Source: Methylomonas methanica MC09 (GTDB taxonomy: Bacteria; Pseudomonadota; Gammaproteobacteria; Methylococcales; Methylomonadaceae). From it: a DNA stretch of 64,000 nucleotides. Below are positions 46,280 through 57,354 of this stretch, piece after piece. Location: positions 1,116,001 through 1,180,000 of the forward strand of contig NC_015572.1 in the NCBI RefSeq assembly GCF_000214665.1, given 5' to 3'. The first letter of the stretch is position 1; each line of letters begins with the position of its first letter. Under the pieces are notes generated by a model. That model did no database searches. It was not told the DNA's origin and saw only the letters and a program-made list of their open reading frames with translations. The position numbers and the translations under genes are program-made.

Positions 46280-46281
46280 AA

Positions 46282-46467
46282 ATGGCAGTACAAAAGAGCA
46301 AAGTATCGCGCTCAAGACGCGGTCAACGTCGTTCGCACGACGCCTTAACAAGTAAAACCCTGGCCAACGACCCGTTGACCGGCGAAGTGCATTTGCGTCA
46401 TCACATGACACCGGACGGTTTTTTCAAGGGCCGTCAAATTATAGCCAGCAACATCGACGAAGAGTAA
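46282..46467 (+). CDS. rpmF: 50S ribosomal protein L32
   Basis: 61 aa. It has the classic L32 start ([22 protein letters not shown]) and [15 protein letters not shown]. The zinc-binding cysteines found in some L32 proteins are absent. A ggag site precedes the ATG. A hairpin 55 bp downstream may end or attenuate transcription before plsX. Confidence 0.95.
   Translation: MAVQKSKVSRSRRGQRRSHDALTSKTLANDPLTGEVHLRHHMTPDGFFKGRQIIASNIDEE
46302..46467 (+). other. rpmF coding body (see full rpmF entry)
   Basis: The rpmF frame occupies this stretch. No separate feature is seen within it. Confidence 0.1.
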
Positions 46468-46522
46468 TACGTTGCCAGCCTGCTAAACGCCGAGCATGTA
46501 GTGTTAACGGCCGTACTTTAGT

Positions 46523-46556
46523 GAAAAGACCGGGTTATACCGGCTTTTCGCTTTTT
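46523..46556 (+). terminator. Terminator/attenuator between rpmF and plsX
   Basis: GAAAAGACCGG pairs with CCGGCTTTTC (one bulged A) around a 6-nt loop and is followed by GCTTTTT. It could cut readthrough from the ribosomal gene into the fatty-acid genes. The T run is modest. Confidence 0.6.
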
Positions 46557-46668
46557 CGGGCCTGCATCTTTTCGGTTTCCGGCAAGGTTACGGATTTGTT
46601 AATTATCAAGACGGCACGTTGTATTTAGCGTGTCTCCTCCTTTTAACTTCAAGGGTTAGGTCCTAAGC

Positions 46669-47697
46669 GTGAGCTCAACTCTATCGATTGATGCCATGGG
46701 CGGGGATTTCGGTCCCCAAGTGACAATTCCTGCGTCACTGGCCTGTTTACGAAAAAATCCTCAATTAAATTTGATCGTGGTCGGCGATCAGGTGGTGCTT
46801 AACGATATGCTATCGGGTGCATTGCTGGAGTTTAAGGATAGAATCAGTATTCAACATGCCTCGCAGGTTGTCGAAATGGATGAGGCGCCGCAAAAGGCGC
46901 TGAAAAACAAAAAAGACTCCTCGATGCGGGTAGCCATTAATCTGGTAAAAGAAGGCCGGGCCGATGCGTGTGTCAGTGCCGGTAATACCGGTGCTTTAAT
47001 GGCCACCGCGCGTTTTGTGCTGAAAATGATTCCGGGTATCGAGCGTCCCGCCATCATTTCCACGCTGCCTTCGGTTTTCGGACACACGCATGTGTTGGAT
47101 TTAGGCGCAAACGTCGATTCCAGCGCAGAGCATCTCTACCAGTTCGCCGTCATGGGCGAGGAAGTGGTGAAAGCGGTTGAAAACATTGAGCGCCCGCGGG
47201 TCGGTTTGCTGAATATCGGCGAAGAAGACATGAAAGGCAACGAACAAGTCAAGGCCGCCGCCAAGTTGCTGGAAGGCTCGGGCTTGAATTACATCGGGTA
47301 TGTGGAAGGGAATTCCATCAATGCCGGCAGCGTTAAAGTCGACTTGATCGTCACGGATGGTTTTGTCGGCAATGTCGCGCTAAAGTCGATTGAAGGCGCG
47401 GCAAAAATGATTGCCGTGAAATTGAAGGAAACCTTTTCCCGCAATATTTTTACCAAACTGGCCGGGGTAGTTGTCTATCCGGTATTAAAATTATTTAAAG
47501 ATAGTATCGATCCGCGACTCTATAATGGAGCCAGTTTTATCGGTTTGCGTGGTTTAGTCATTAAAAGTCATGGCGGTGCCGATGCTCTTGCCTTTGAAAC
47601 AGCTATTCACTTGGCGCAAGTAGAGGTTGAGAAAGATGTTATTCGCAAAATCAGCGAAAAGTTGGAAATCGCCCTGGCTCGGAAGGAAGCGGAATGA
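46669..47697 (+). CDS. plsX: Phosphate acyltransferase PlsX
   Basis: 342 aa with a GTG start ([16 protein letters not shown]). It converts acyl-ACP to acyl-phosphate for phospholipid synthesis. [19 protein letters not shown] and [13 protein letters not shown] are family signatures. Its end overlaps fabH by 4 bp (ATGA). Confidence 0.95.
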   Translation: MSSTLSIDAMGGDFGPQVTIPASLACLRKNPQLNLIVVGDQVVLNDMLSGALLEFKDRISIQHASQVVEMDEAPQKALKNKKDSSMRVAINLVKEGRADACVSAGNTGALMATARFVLKMIPGIERPAIISTLPSVFGHTHVLDLGANVDSSAEHLYQFAVMGEEVVKAVENIERPRVGLLNIGEEDMKGNEQVKAAAKLLEGSGLNYIGYVEGNSINAGSVKVDLIVTDGFVGNVALKSIEGAAKMIAVKLKETFSRNIFTKLAGVVVYPVLKLFKDSIDPRLYNGASFIGLRGLVIKSHGGADALAFETAIHLAQVEVEKDVIRKISEKLEIALARKEAE

Positions 47698-48662
47698 GCT
47701 GCTGGAGTAATGTGATCGGCACTGGTGGTTATCTGCCGTCCACCGTCCGCACTAACGACGATATATCGGCGATGGTCGATACCTCCGATAGCTGGATTTA
47801 CGAACGTACCGGCATTAAAAGCCGGCGGATTGCCGGTCCCGATGAAACCGCTTCCAGCATGGCTGAAATTGCCGCTCGGCAAGCCATCGACATGGCGGGT
47901 ATCAATGCCGATGACATCGACCTTATCGTGGTCGCCACCGGTACCCCCGATAGAGTTTATCCCAGTACCGCCTGTCTTTTGCAGCAGCGACTAGGGATTA
48001 AGGAATGCGTGGCTTTTGACGTACAGGCCGCCTGTTCCGGTTCGGTATTTGCATTAAGTATTGCCGATCAATACATCAAAACCGGTTTCTGTAAAACAGT
48101 GCTGGTGGTGGGGGCAGAGGTATGCTCGCGTATCGTCGACTGGACCGATAGAGGCACCTGCATTTTGTTTGGTGACGGTGCGGGGGCGATGCTGTTGGCC
48201 GCCTCGGAACAGCCGGGAATTCTGTCGACGCACATTCATTCGGACGGCGGTTATGAAGATTTGCTCTATTGCCCCAATCCGCAGGTTGCCGAGCTGGCCA
48301 GACAGCAAGAAGCGGGATTTATCAAGATGCGCGGCAACGAAGTGTTTAAGGTGGCGGTCAACACCTTGGGGCGTATTGTCGATGAAACATTGGAGGCCAA
48401 TGATTTGCAGCAGAGCGATATAGATTGGTTGGTGCCGCATCAGGCTAATACCCGCATTATCGCTGCCACGGCCAGAAAGTTGGGCATGGATATGGATCAA
48501 GTGATTTTGACCTTGGAAAACCAAGGCAACACCTCATCCGCTTCCGTACTGTTGGCATTTAATGAAGGGGTGCGCGACGGCCGCATTAAAAAAGGTCAGA
48601 TGGTTCTGATGGAGGCTTTTGGGGCCGGGTTTACCTGGGGTTCAGCATTAATCAAATATTGA
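47694..48662 (+). CDS. fabH: 3-oxoacyl-ACP synthase III
   Basis: 322 aa. It starts fatty-acid chains by condensing acetyl-CoA with malonyl-ACP. The Cys-His-Asn triad is present: C114 ([11 protein letters not shown]), His in VPHQANTRI and Asn in NQGNTSSAS. Coupled to plsX and followed 7 bp later by fabD. Confidence 0.95.
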   Translation: MSCWSNVIGTGGYLPSTVRTNDDISAMVDTSDSWIYERTGIKSRRIAGPDETASSMAEIAARQAIDMAGINADDIDLIVVATGTPDRVYPSTACLLQQRLGIKECVAFDVQAACSGSVFALSIADQYIKTGFCKTVLVVGAEVCSRIVDWTDRGTCILFGDGAGAMLLAASEQPGILSTHIHSDGGYEDLLYCPNPQVAELARQQEAGFIKMRGNEVFKVAVNTLGRIVDETLEANDLQQSDIDWLVPHQANTRIIAATARKLGMDMDQVILTLENQGNTSSASVLLAFNEGVRDGRIKKGQMVLMEAFGAGFTWGSALIKY

Positions 48663-48669
48663 AATCACT

Positions 48670-49620
48670 ATGAGCGAACAAAATTACAACTTGGCTTTTG
48701 TGTTTCCCGGGCAGGGATCGCAATCGGTTGGTATGGTGTCAGCCATGGCGGCCGCTTTTCCGCAAGTCAGGCAAACCTTCGAACAGGCTGCCGATGCGTT
48801 GGGATTCGATCTGTGGAGTTTGGTGGCAAACGGGCCCGAAGCGGATTTAAATCAAACCGAAAATACCCAGCCAGCCATGTTGGCGGCGGGCGTGGGGTTC
48901 TGGCGAGTCTGGTGCGATAACGCCAAGGTGCGTCCAGCCTGGATGGCCGGACACAGTTTGGGCGAATACACGGCTTTGGTCTGTTCTGGCGCTATCGCTT
49001 TCGAAGACGCCTTGAAATTAGTCGTGGCGCGCGGGCGCTTGATGCAGGAAGCCGTGCCTGTCGGCGTCGGCGCCATGGCGGCGATTTTAGGCTTGCAAGA
49101 CCATCAAGTTGTGAATGCCTGTCTGGATGTGGCCAACGGTGAAGTGGTGGCCGCAGCCAACTTTAATGCGCCCGGTCAAGTGGTCATTGCCGGTGAAACA
49201 GCCGCTGTCGACAGGGCGATCGATGCGTTGAAAGCCTTGGGAGCCAAGCGGGCCTTGAAATTGCCGGTGAGCGTACCGTCGCATTGCTTGCTGATGGAAG
49301 ATGCGGCGGGCAAGCTCGACGAGATTTTGCAGGGCATCAACGTGGAAATGCCGGATGTCACCTTGATTCATAACGCCGATGTCAAATCCCACGGTTCGCC
49401 CGAGGTGATACGCAATGCCTTGAAAGAGCAGCTGTTTAATCCGGTACGCTGGGTGGAAATCGTCAAATTCATGCATGAGCAAGGGGTATCGGAAATTGTC
49501 GAATGCGGGCCCGGCAAGGTGTTAATGGGCTTGAACAAACGTATTGCCCCGGATGCGGCGCATTTCTCGATATTCGACCCTGACTCATTGAATACTGTTT
49601 TGGAGCAATTACATGGATAA
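48670..49620 (+). CDS. fabD: Malonyl-CoA:ACP transacylase
   Basis: 316 aa. The active-site serine is S96 in GHSLGEY, with FPGQGSQ at the N-terminus and the downstream VPSHCLLM motif containing the catalytic His. It loads malonyl groups on ACP. Its stop overlaps the fabG start by 8 bp. Confidence 0.96.
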   Translation: MSEQNYNLAFVFPGQGSQSVGMVSAMAAAFPQVRQTFEQAADALGFDLWSLVANGPEADLNQTENTQPAMLAAGVGFWRVWCDNAKVRPAWMAGHSLGEYTALVCSGAIAFEDALKLVVARGRLMQEAVPVGVGAMAAILGLQDHQVVNACLDVANGEVVAAANFNAPGQVVIAGETAAVDRAIDALKALGAKRALKLPVSVPSHCLLMEDAAGKLDEILQGINVEMPDVTLIHNADVKSHGSPEVIRNALKEQLFNPVRWVEIVKFMHEQGVSEIVECGPGKVLMGLNKRIAPDAAHFSIFDPDSLNTVLEQLHG

Positions 49621-50341
49621 AAAACTGGCTATTGTAACCGGCGCCAGCCGAGGCATAGGGCGTGCTATCGCGGAAAAATTGGTTACCGACGGGTTCTTCG
49701 TTGTCGGAACCGCCACATCCGATAGCGGTGCGGAAGCGATTTCCGCCTATTTGGGCGAAAACGGCAAAGGCTATAAATTGAATGTGGCCGACGCTGCCGA
49801 TATAGAAAACTTTATCAAAACCACGGGTGACGCTCACGGTACGCCCGCCGTGTTGGTTAACAATGCCGGTATCACCCGCGATAATTTACTGATGCGCATG
49901 AAAGACGAAGAATGGGACGATATTATCTCCACCAATCTGACGTCGGTATTCAGAATGAGCAAAGCCGTTTTGCGCGGTATGATGAAAGTGCGCTACGGGC
50001 GCATCATCAACATTTCGTCCGTGGTCGGCTCTACCGGTAATGCCGGGCAAACCAATTACGCGGCTGCCAAGGCCGGCATGGTCGGGTTTGCCAAATCGAT
50101 GGCCAAGGAAGTGGGTTCCCGGGGCATTACCGTCAATACCGTAGCGCCGGGCTTTATCGATACCGATATGACCAAGGAACTGTCTGACGATATTAAAAAT
50201 GCCTTGCTGGGTTCAATTGCCTTGGGCCGGTTGGGTCGTCCGGAAGAAATTGCGCATGCCGTATCCTTTCTGGCTTCCGAGCACGCGTCTTACATTACCG
50301 GCGAGACCTTACATGTAAACGGCGGTATGTACATGCCTTAA
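49613..50341 (+). CDS. fabG: 3-oxoacyl-ACP reductase
   Basis: 242 aa short-chain dehydrogenase. NADPH loop GASRGIG at residues 10-16, and catalytic S136, Y149 and K153 (NYAAAKAG). Ends with the typical GETLHVNGGMYMP. The cluster stops here at a strong terminator, with no acpP or fabF following as would be usual. Confidence 0.96.
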   Translation: MDKKLAIVTGASRGIGRAIAEKLVTDGFFVVGTATSDSGAEAISAYLGENGKGYKLNVADAADIENFIKTTGDAHGTPAVLVNNAGITRDNLLMRMKDEEWDDIISTNLTSVFRMSKAVLRGMMKVRYGRIINISSVVGSTGNAGQTNYAAAKAGMVGFAKSMAKEVGSRGITVNTVAPGFIDTDMTKELSDDIKNALLGSIALGRLGRPEEIAHAVSFLASEHASYITGETLHVNGGMYMP

Positions 50342-50367
50342 GCGCTGCTTGTCGGGCATTTGAGCAA

Positions 50368-50400
50368 AAACCGGTTTCGCCTTGGGTGAAACCGGTTTTT
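50368..50400. terminator. Bidirectional terminator between fabG and the GGDEF gene
   Basis: An 11-bp perfect stem (50368-50378 with 50388-50398) is flanked by an A run on the left and a T run on the right, so it works in both directions. It separates convergent genes. Confidence 0.9.
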
Positions 50401-50411
50401 TTGTGTTTCGA

Positions 50412-51446
50412 TTAATGCATTACCTTATTCCGGCCGGCTTCCTTGGCTTGATAAAGCGCTGAATCGGCGCGGGATATAAAACTTTCCGGATCGTCGTTCG
50501 CATGTAATTCGGCTATGCCGACGGAAAGGGTAATTCGGTCCAGGGTCAAGTTATCCGTTTTGCGTTTCAAGCGGCTTTTCTCCATTTCAAGGCGGATGTT
50601 TTCGGCGATTTCAATCGCTTTTTGCTTCGGCGTATTCGGCATGATGATGGCTAATTCCTCGCCGCCATAGCGCGCCACATGGTGATGATCTTCGGCATGC
50701 TTTTTCAGTAATGTCGCCACGAATTTGATGACGTTATCGCCTATGGTATGGCCGTAGGTATCGTTTACGCGTTTGAAATGATCGATATCCAGCAAGGATA
50801 AACAAGTCGTTTCGCCTTCTGATTGTTCAATGACCTCGCTTAACGTCTGGTCGAAAGCCCGGCGGTTCAATAAACCTGTCAGGCCGTCCGTAATCGCTAT
50901 TTGCCGAACTTGCGCCAACTCGGTGCGGAGTTGTTCCATTTCCGCATTGGCTTTATTCAATTGAATTTGCATGGCTTGGCTGGTGGCGGCAAGCGATTTT
51001 GTCTCTTGAATGATTTCTTGCAAGATGGATTGGGTGGTGGCTATTTCCGGCGTGCTTTCCAGAATCGCCGATTTTTTTTGGAAGCTATCGTTAGTCTGTT
51101 CGGCTTTATGGTAGGTGTCGTTAATAGCATCCGTGGCCTGACGAATCACTTTGTGAATTTGCTGATTGATGTTGTCGAAAGATGTTAACGACGCATTGCT
51201 GATAAAGTTGCCATATAAATCTAAGCTGGTGTCTTGGTCAAACGGGATATTCTGGCGCAGTATTCGATCGACAGCGGCAGATAAGGACGGATTCAGTTCG
51301 GTAACATAGTCGTAAAAAATAGCGTAATTTACTGGATTTGCCGCTACTTGATGCTGATTCAGCAGCGGAATAATTTTTTTAAGATAATCGGCATTCAGAG
51401 CAAGGGAAAAATCGTAAATGGGTAAAAGAGCCGCGCTATGATCCAT
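50412..51446 (-). CDS. Diguanylate cyclase (GGDEF protein)
   Basis: 344 aa, without transmembrane segments. An N-terminal helical region of about 175 residues includes a coiled coil (about 140-180). A GGDEF domain has the active-site motif GGEEL near residues 261-265. Metal-binding and catalytic residues look intact, and DGLTGLLNRRAFD marks the domain start. It likely makes cyclic di-GMP. The N-terminal region resembles the DGC-associated helical sensor of unknown ligand. 51447-51765 upstream holds only a possible promoter for the tRNA. Confidence 0.88.
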   Translation of the reverse strand: MDHSAALLPIYDFSLALNADYLKKIIPLLNQHQVAANPVNYAIFYDYVTELNPSLSAAVDRILRQNIPFDQDTSLDLYGNFISNASLTSFDNINQQIHKVIRQATDAINDTYHKAEQTNDSFQKKSAILESTPEIATTQSILQEIIQETKSLAATSQAMQIQLNKANAEMEQLRTELAQVRQIAITDGLTGLLNRRAFDQTLSEVIEQSEGETTCLSLLDIDHFKRVNDTYGHTIGDNVIKFVATLLKKHAEDHHHVARYGGEELAIIMPNTPKQKAIEIAENIRLEMEKSRLKRKTDNLTLDRITLSVGIAELHANDDPESFISRADSALYQAKEAGRNKVMH

Positions 51447-51765
51447 GTCTTTAAATTAATGAGATTGAAACGTTGATTTTTTTGGCAAGCTTAGTCAAGA
51501 CGCGCTGTGCGTGGTGAATTTACCATTAAGTCCATAAAAAGCTACTTGTGCGAGACCTTAATAATCAATTAAAGCATTCAAATTTAAGTTTCCGGCTAAT
51601 TAAAGATATGCTAATAATGATTTTTTTCAACTATCGCATCGTCATTTATTAATCTTTGCGGGATTTCACGTTTTTTGCGCGGGACGAGCGCTGATGTTTA
51701 ACCCGCATCGCAAAAACAGTTTGCCTAACAACGCAATTTGTATAAAATGCGCGCCAGTTGCAGTC

Positions 51766-51841
51766 GGGTGCTTAGCTCAGCTGGGAGAGCATCGCCCTTA
51801 CAAGGCGAGGGTCGGGGGTTCGAACCCCTCAGCACCCACCA
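51766..51841 (+). tRNA. tRNA-Val (anticodon TAC)
   Basis: 76 nt. The acceptor stem GGGTGCT/AGCACCC, the D arm, and the anticodon arm TCGCC-CTTACAA-GGCGA with anticodon TAC are visible. The T arm with GGTTCGAACC and an encoded CCA end are also present. A TATAAA box at 51741-51746 is a plausible -10. The gene ends 4 bp before the stop codon of the convergent uvrA. Confidence 0.97.
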
Positions 51842-51845
51842 GACT

Positions 51846-54662
51846 TCATTTGAAAAATCGCTGCAGATACACGCCGGTATGCGAATGAGTATGTTTGGCA
51901 ATATCCGCCGGCGTACCTTCCGCGACCAGTGTGCCGCCGCCATTACCCCCTTCCGGCCCCATATCCACAATCCAGTCTGCTGTTTTGATCACGTCCAGAT
52001 TATGTTCGATGATGATGACGGTGTTGCCGTGATCTCGGAGTGTATGCAGTACCGACAATAATTGCTTGATGTCGTGGAAATGCAAACCGGTGGTCGGCTC
52101 GTCCAGGATATACAGGGTCTTGCCGGTATCCCGTTTGGATAGTTCCTTGGCCAGCTTGACCCGCTGCGCCTCTCCGCCCGACAGGGTGATGGCATTCTGG
52201 CCCAGCGTGATATAGCTCAAGCCCACATCGATCAGGGTGTGCAGCTTACGGGCCAGACTCGGTACCGCCGAGAAAAATTGCGCAGCGTCTTCCACCGTCA
52301 TCTCCAGCACCTCGTGGATGGTCTTGCCTTTATAACGAATTTCCAGGGTTTCCCGGTTGTAGCGTTTGCCGTGGCAAATATCGCAAGGCACAAAAATGTC
52401 CGGCAGAAAATGCATTTCCACTTTGATGACGCCGTCGCCGGAGCACGCCTCGCAGCGACCGCCCTTGACGTTGAAGCTAAAGCGGCCCGGCGTATAGCCG
52501 CGCGAGCGCGCTTCCGGCGTGGCCGAAAACAGCTCCCGCACCGGCGTGAAAATACCGGTATAGGTCGCCGGGTTGGAGCGCGGCGTGCGGCCTATCGGGC
52601 TTTGGTCAATGTCCACCACCTTGTCGAAGTGATCCAGACCCTCCACCGCGTCGCAGGGGGCGGGAATACAGCTGGCGCCATTGATACTGCGAGCGGCGTG
52701 GCTGTATAAGGTGTCGTTGATCAGGGTGGATTTGCCGGAACCGGATACGCCGGTGACGCAGGTCAACAAGCCAACCGGGAAACTTACCGTGACGTTTTTC
52801 AGATTGTTGCCGTGGGCGTTGCGTAGTGTGAGCTGCCGGGACGGATCGCGCGGCGTGGTAGATTCCGGCATGTGGATGGACAAAGCGCCGGATAAATATT
52901 GGCCGGTCAGCGAGTTCGGGTCCGCCAGAATTTGCGCGGGCGTACCTTGCGAAACGATTCGGCCGCCGTGTACGCCGGCGCCGGGGCCGATGTCCACCAC
53001 GTGGTCGGCGGCGCGGATGGCGTCCTCGTCGTGTTCGACCACGATCACGGTATTGCCGAGGTCGCGCAATCGAAACAGCGTGTTCAACAAGCGTTCGTTG
53101 TCGCGTTGGTGCAGGCCTATGGACGGTTCGTCCAGCACATACATGACCCCGACCAGTCCCGCGCCAATCTGGCTGGCAAGACGAATACGCTGGGCCTCGC
53201 CTCCGGACAAGGTGTCGGCGCTGCGGTCCAGCGTCAGATAATCCAGGCCGACATTGACCAAAAACTCCAGTCGTTCCTGAATCTCCTTGTTGATTTTGGC
53301 GGCGATTTCGCCCCGGTGGCCGGGTATCGACAGCTGTTGGAAGAAATTCAGTGTCTGCTTGATGGGTAAGCGGGTGATGTGGTGTAAAGGCTGGTCTTGT
53401 ACAAACACATTGCGCGCGCCCAGGTTTAAACGGGCGCCGTCGCAGACCGCGCAAGTTTGTTGGGCCAGATATTTGGACAGCTCGTCCCGCACCATTTGCG
53501 AGTCGCTTTCATGGTAGCGCCGCTCCATGTTGGGAATGATGCCTTCGAATGGATGGCGGCTGACTTTGGGTTTGCCCTGGCCCATTTGGAATTGAAACGT
53601 AATGCTGTCTTCGCCGCTGCCGTACAGAATCACCGCTTGTATCTCTTTGGAAATTTTCGAAAACGGTGCTTCGGGATCAAAGCCGTAGTGCTCGGCCAGG
53701 GCGCAAATGATTTGGTAGTAGTAGGCGTTGCGGCGGTCCCAGCCGCGTACCGCACCCCCGGACAGGCTGATGTCGGGATTATGTACCACCAGTTGCGGGT
53801 CGAAATGCTGGCGCACTCCCAGGCCGTCGCAGCTGGGGCAGGCGCCTTTCGGGTTGTTGAAGGAAAAGATGCGCGGTTCCAGTTCGCTCAAACTGTAGCC
53901 GCAATGCGGACAGGCATAGCGTTCGGAAAACAGCAGAGTTTGCCCGGTTTCCATCGAGGCGGCAAGCGCCAAGCCGTCCGATAAGCGCAGCGCGGTTTCA
54001 AAGGATTCCGCCAATCGCAGGGCAATGTCGTCGCGGATTTTAAAGCGGTCGACAATGACTTCTATTGTGTGTTTTTTCTTTAAATCCAGGGTGGGCGGTT
54101 CGTCCAGTTCGTAGACTTCGCCGTCGATGCGGGCCCGCAAAAAGCCTTGGGCTTTCAAGTCTTCCAATAGAAGCACGTGCTCGCCCTTGCGGTCGTTGAC
54201 CACCGGCGCCAGCAGCATCCAGCGCTCGCCTTCCGGCTGCGCCAGGACTTGGTCCACCATCTGGCTGACGGTTTGGGCTTCCAGCGAGCCGCCGTGTTCC
54301 GGACAACGCGGAATGCCGACCCGGGCATACAGCAGGCGCAGATAGTCGTAAATCTCGGTAATGGTGCCTACCGTCGAGCGCGGATTATGCGAGGTGGATT
54401 TTTGTTCGATGGAAATGGCCGGCGACAAGCCTTCGATGTGATCGACATCGGGTTTTTCCATCATCGATAAAAACTGCCGGGCGTAGGCGGACAGCGATTC
54501 CACGTAACGGCGCTGGCCTTCGGCGTAAATCGTGTCGAAGGCCAGCGACGATTTGCCGGACCCGGACAGGCCGGTGATAACGATCAGACTATCCCTGGGC
54601 AGATCGAGGTCGATGTTTTTCAGATTGTGGGTGCGGGCGCCGCGAATACTAATGGTGTCCAC
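51846..54662 (-). CDS. uvrA: Excinuclease ABC subunit A
   Basis: 938 aa. Two ABC ATPase modules are present, with Walker [15 protein letters not shown] near residues 32-45 and [13 protein letters not shown] near 640. Signature motifs [14 protein letters not shown] and [14 protein letters not shown], and the zinc-finger cysteines ([33 protein letters not shown] region), are intact. It recognises damaged DNA in nucleotide excision repair. Length normal. It diverges from the MFS gene. Confidence 0.97.
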   Translation of the reverse strand: MDTISIRGARTHNLKNIDLDLPRDSLIVITGLSGSGKSSLAFDTIYAEGQRRYVESLSAYARQFLSMMEKPDVDHIEGLSPAISIEQKSTSHNPRSTVGTITEIYDYLRLLYARVGIPRCPEHGGSLEAQTVSQMVDQVLAQPEGERWMLLAPVVNDRKGEHVLLLEDLKAQGFLRARIDGEVYELDEPPTLDLKKKHTIEVIVDRFKIRDDIALRLAESFETALRLSDGLALAASMETGQTLLFSERYACPHCGYSLSELEPRIFSFNNPKGACPSCDGLGVRQHFDPQLVVHNPDISLSGGAVRGWDRRNAYYYQIICALAEHYGFDPEAPFSKISKEIQAVILYGSGEDSITFQFQMGQGKPKVSRHPFEGIIPNMERRYHESDSQMVRDELSKYLAQQTCAVCDGARLNLGARNVFVQDQPLHHITRLPIKQTLNFFQQLSIPGHRGEIAAKINKEIQERLEFLVNVGLDYLTLDRSADTLSGGEAQRIRLASQIGAGLVGVMYVLDEPSIGLHQRDNERLLNTLFRLRDLGNTVIVVEHDEDAIRAADHVVDIGPGAGVHGGRIVSQGTPAQILADPNSLTGQYLSGALSIHMPESTTPRDPSRQLTLRNAHGNNLKNVTVSFPVGLLTCVTGVSGSGKSTLINDTLYSHAARSINGASCIPAPCDAVEGLDHFDKVVDIDQSPIGRTPRSNPATYTGIFTPVRELFSATPEARSRGYTPGRFSFNVKGGRCEACSGDGVIKVEMHFLPDIFVPCDICHGKRYNRETLEIRYKGKTIHEVLEMTVEDAAQFFSAVPSLARKLHTLIDVGLSYITLGQNAITLSGGEAQRVKLAKELSKRDTGKTLYILDEPTTGLHFHDIKQLLSVLHTLRDHGNTVIIIEHNLDVIKTADWIVDMGPEGGNGGGTLVAEGTPADIAKHTHSHTGVYLQRFFK

Positions 54663-54738
54663 TGTGTCGATTCCTGCAATTTAAAGAACCTGATACTATA
54701 CGTGTCTTTCACGATGCAAGGCAAAGAGGAGTTGGGGT

Positions 54739-56124
54739 TTGACACAGGTTCAGGATGTTTCGGGTGCAATGACGCGCATGGAAAAGCGGGCAACTGTTTC
54801 GCTGGCCAGTATATATTCGCTCAGAATGCTGGGTTTGTTCATGTTATTGCCGGTATTGTCGCTGTTTACCGAACAAATGCCGGGCTCTACACCCAAGTTG
54901 GTGGGACTGACCATGGGCATTTACGGCCTAACGCAGGCCGTGCTGCAAATTCCATTCGGTTTGTTGTCGGATCGGTTCAACCGTAAAGCGATTATCGTCA
55001 TCGGTCTGCTGCTGTTTTTGGCCGGCAGCGTGGTGGCGGCGCTGGCGACCGATATCTACGGGATTCTGATCGGCCGTGCCTTGCAGGGCTGCGGGGCGGT
55101 TTCGGCCGCAGTAATGGCCTTACTCGCCGATTTGACTCAGGAAGTGAATCGCACCAAAGCCATGGCGACCATAGGCGCTAGCATCGGCGTTTCGTTTGGG
55201 GTGGCGATGACGGTGGGGCCGGTGATCGCGCATCACTTCGGTATCAGCGGCATTTTTTGGCTGATCGCGATTTTGGCGGCGCTTGCGGTGCTGGTGATCC
55301 TGTTCATCGTGCCGAATCCGCAAAAGATCAGCGTGCACCGCGATGCCGAATATATTCCGTCCGAGCTGAGTTCGGTAATCAAAAACGCCGATTTGCTGCG
55401 GCTTAATTACGGTATTTTTTCGCTACATCTGATCTTGATGGCCAGCTTCGTGGTGGTGCCGTTATTGATGCGCGATGCCGGCCTACTGGCGGGCAAACAT
55501 TGGCTGGTGTATCTGCCGGTGCTGGTCACATCCATGGCCGCCATCATTCCGTTTGTGATCATCGCCGAGAAAAAACGTAAGATGAAAGCCGTCTTCGTAG
55601 GTGCCGTAATTTCCCTGGTGCTGGCCAATTTGGGTTTCATCCTGCTGCACGGCCAGTTGATCGGTTTGATAGCCTGCCTGTGGGTGTTTTTCTGCGGCTT
55701 TAACTTGCTGGAAGCCACCTTGCCGTCGCTGATTTCCAAAACCGCGCCGGGCGATTTGAAAGGTACCGCGATGGGGATCTACTCCAGCTCGCAATTCATG
55801 GGTGCATTTCTGGGCGGTGCCAGCGGCGGTTGGCTGTACGGCGAATACGGCCCCAGCTCGGTGTTTATATTCTCCGCCGCCATCGCGGCCAGCTGGGCGC
55901 TGATTGCCTTATTCATGTCGCCGCCGCGCTATCTGGCCAATCTGCTGCTGTCGTTGCAAGCCGTCAAACCCGAGCGGGGAACGGAATTTTCCAAGCAGCT
56001 GTTAGCCATTAACGGTATTGAGGAGGTGCGTTTGCATTTCGAGGAAAATACCGCTTATCTGAAAGTCGATAGCCAACGGTTGAATAAAAACGAATTAAAC
56101 ATTTTTTTAAAGCAATGGCAGTAA
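54739..56124 (+). CDS. MFS transporter with YajR-like C-terminal domain
   Basis: 461 aa from a TTG at 54739, supported by agaggag 7 nt upstream. Twelve transmembrane helices, with the motif A region GLLSDRFNRKAI near residue 75. A soluble C-terminal domain of about 70 residues (from near 395, NGIEEVRLHFEENTAYLKVD) resembles the YAM domain of E. coli YajR. Substrate unknown. Likely a drug or metabolite exporter. Confidence 0.85.
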   Translation: MTQVQDVSGAMTRMEKRATVSLASIYSLRMLGLFMLLPVLSLFTEQMPGSTPKLVGLTMGIYGLTQAVLQIPFGLLSDRFNRKAIIVIGLLLFLAGSVVAALATDIYGILIGRALQGCGAVSAAVMALLADLTQEVNRTKAMATIGASIGVSFGVAMTVGPVIAHHFGISGIFWLIAILAALAVLVILFIVPNPQKISVHRDAEYIPSELSSVIKNADLLRLNYGIFSLHLILMASFVVVPLLMRDAGLLAGKHWLVYLPVLVTSMAAIIPFVIIAEKKRKMKAVFVGAVISLVLANLGFILLHGQLIGLIACLWVFFCGFNLLEATLPSLISKTAPGDLKGTAMGIYSSSQFMGAFLGGASGGWLYGEYGPSSVFIFSAAIAASWALIALFMSPPRYLANLLLSLQAVKPERGTEFSKQLLAINGIEEVRLHFEENTAYLKVDSQRLNKNELNIFLKQWQ

Positions 56125-56160
56125 GCCTTTGCGGGTAAGTTTTTTTATAGGGAGACAATC

Positions 56161-56622
56161 ATGTTGAACAAAGTCATGCTGATCGGCCGCCTGGGGGCCG
56201 ATCCGGAAGTACGCTACATGCCGAGCGGCGATGCCATTACCACTATTCGTCTGGCGACCAGCCGCCGCTGGAAAGACCGTAATACCAACGAACGTAAGGA
56301 AGAGACCGAATGGCATAGGGTAGTGTTCTTTTCCGGTTTGGCGAAAATCGCTGGCGAGTACCTGAAAAAAGGCAGCCAATGCTATGTAGAAGGCCGTATC
56401 CGTACTCAGAAATGGCAGGGCCAAGACGGCCAGGATCGCTACACCACTGAAATTGTCGCCGATAACATGCACATGCTGGATAGCCGCAGCGGCGGTACCG
56501 CGAATTATGCCGATAACGCGCCGCCGGCCAGCAGCTACGACAATAATCGCCCGGCACCCTCCGCGCCGTCGCAACCGGCACCCGCCAGTTACGATGATTT
56601 CGATGACGATATTCCGTTCTAG
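56161..56622 (+). CDS. ssb: Single-stranded DNA-binding protein
   Basis: 153 aa. An OB fold (residues 1-110, [19 protein letters not shown]) is followed by a Pro/Ala/Ser linker and the acidic tip DDDIPF, the docking peptide for replication and repair partners. Agggag lies in front of the ATG. Distinct from the phage ssDNA-binding protein at 3232. Confidence 0.96.
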   Translation: MLNKVMLIGRLGADPEVRYMPSGDAITTIRLATSRRWKDRNTNERKEETEWHRVVFFSGLAKIAGEYLKKGSQCYVEGRIRTQKWQGQDGQDRYTTEIVADNMHMLDSRSGGTANYADNAPPASSYDNNRPAPSAPSQPAPASYDDFDDDIPF

Positions 56623-56653
56623 CCAAAGAACACGCTGTTAAGCGTTTCTCTAT

Positions 56654-56678
56654 AGCCGGCTTAATTGCTGGCTTTTTT
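56654..56678 (+). terminator. Terminator behind ssb
   Basis: AGCCGGC pairs with GCTGGCT (one G-T pair) around a 6-nt loop, followed by a run of T. Confidence 0.8.
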
Positions 56679-56715
56679 GTTTATGCTGGGCGGATAAGGG
56701 GCGCTGTGGTGTATG

Positions 56716-57342
56716 TCAATCCGTTTTGATAGCGGTAACCGCCAACCAGGGCTGTTCATGCAGAGGTTTGCCGGCGGGGCGGTAGTAAAAGTCCAGTATG
56801 CTGAATCCGGCATTCGCCAAAAATCGCTCGTAGCCATCGATCTGCATGTAGTGGCCGTAGCGGTCTCCGGACCAGCCCTCGCCGTTGCCGCGCGGGTTGG
56901 ACATGAACAATATTCCGTTGGGTCTTAGACTGGCATGTAGCTGTTTCAGCACCCGGGGTAGTTCGCGGCTGGGTACATGAAACAAGGCGGCATTGGCGAA
57001 AATGCCGTCGAAGGCCTGCCAGGGTAAGTCCAGTTGCAGGAAGCTCTGTTGCAGTATTCGGCAACCGGAATAGGCCCGGGCCATCCGGCAAAATACTTCG
57101 CTGCCGTCCAGACCGACGGGGTTGTGGCCCAAGGTTCTAAAATAGTAAACATCCCGGCCGGGTCCGCAGCCCAGGTCTAAAATATCCAGTTTGCTGCCTG
57201 CCGGAAACGGCGCTAAAAATGCCGCATAGTTTTGGCTGACGTCGTGGTCTTGGGTCCCGCGCCAAAAGTCTTCGGCGTTTTGATTATAGTGGCCCAGGGT
57301 AAGCGTTTCGATTTCCTGCAAGGTGTCGGTTTTTCGATCCAT
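56716..57342 (-). CDS. Class I SAM-dependent methyltransferase
   Basis: 208 aa. SAM-binding motif ILDLGCGPGRDVYYF near residue 54 and post-motif VGLDGSEVFCRMA. Substrate not determinable. It lies 12 bp after a sulfurtransferase gene on the same strand, so the two are probably co-transcribed. Confidence 0.85.
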   Translation of the reverse strand: MDRKTDTLQEIETLTLGHYNQNAEDFWRGTQDHDVSQNYAAFLAPFPAGSKLDILDLGCGPGRDVYYFRTLGHNPVGLDGSEVFCRMARAYSGCRILQQSFLQLDLPWQAFDGIFANAALFHVPSRELPRVLKQLHASLRPNGILFMSNPRGNGEGWSGDRYGHYMQIDGYERFLANAGFSILDFYYRPAGKPLHEQPWLAVTAIKTD

Positions 57343-57354
57343 AAATCGCCTAAT

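Noticed and set aside
46302-46467. The separate 'other' entry inside rpmF
   Set aside because: It contains nothing beyond the rpmF frame and should be ignored in favour of the 46282-46467 gene.
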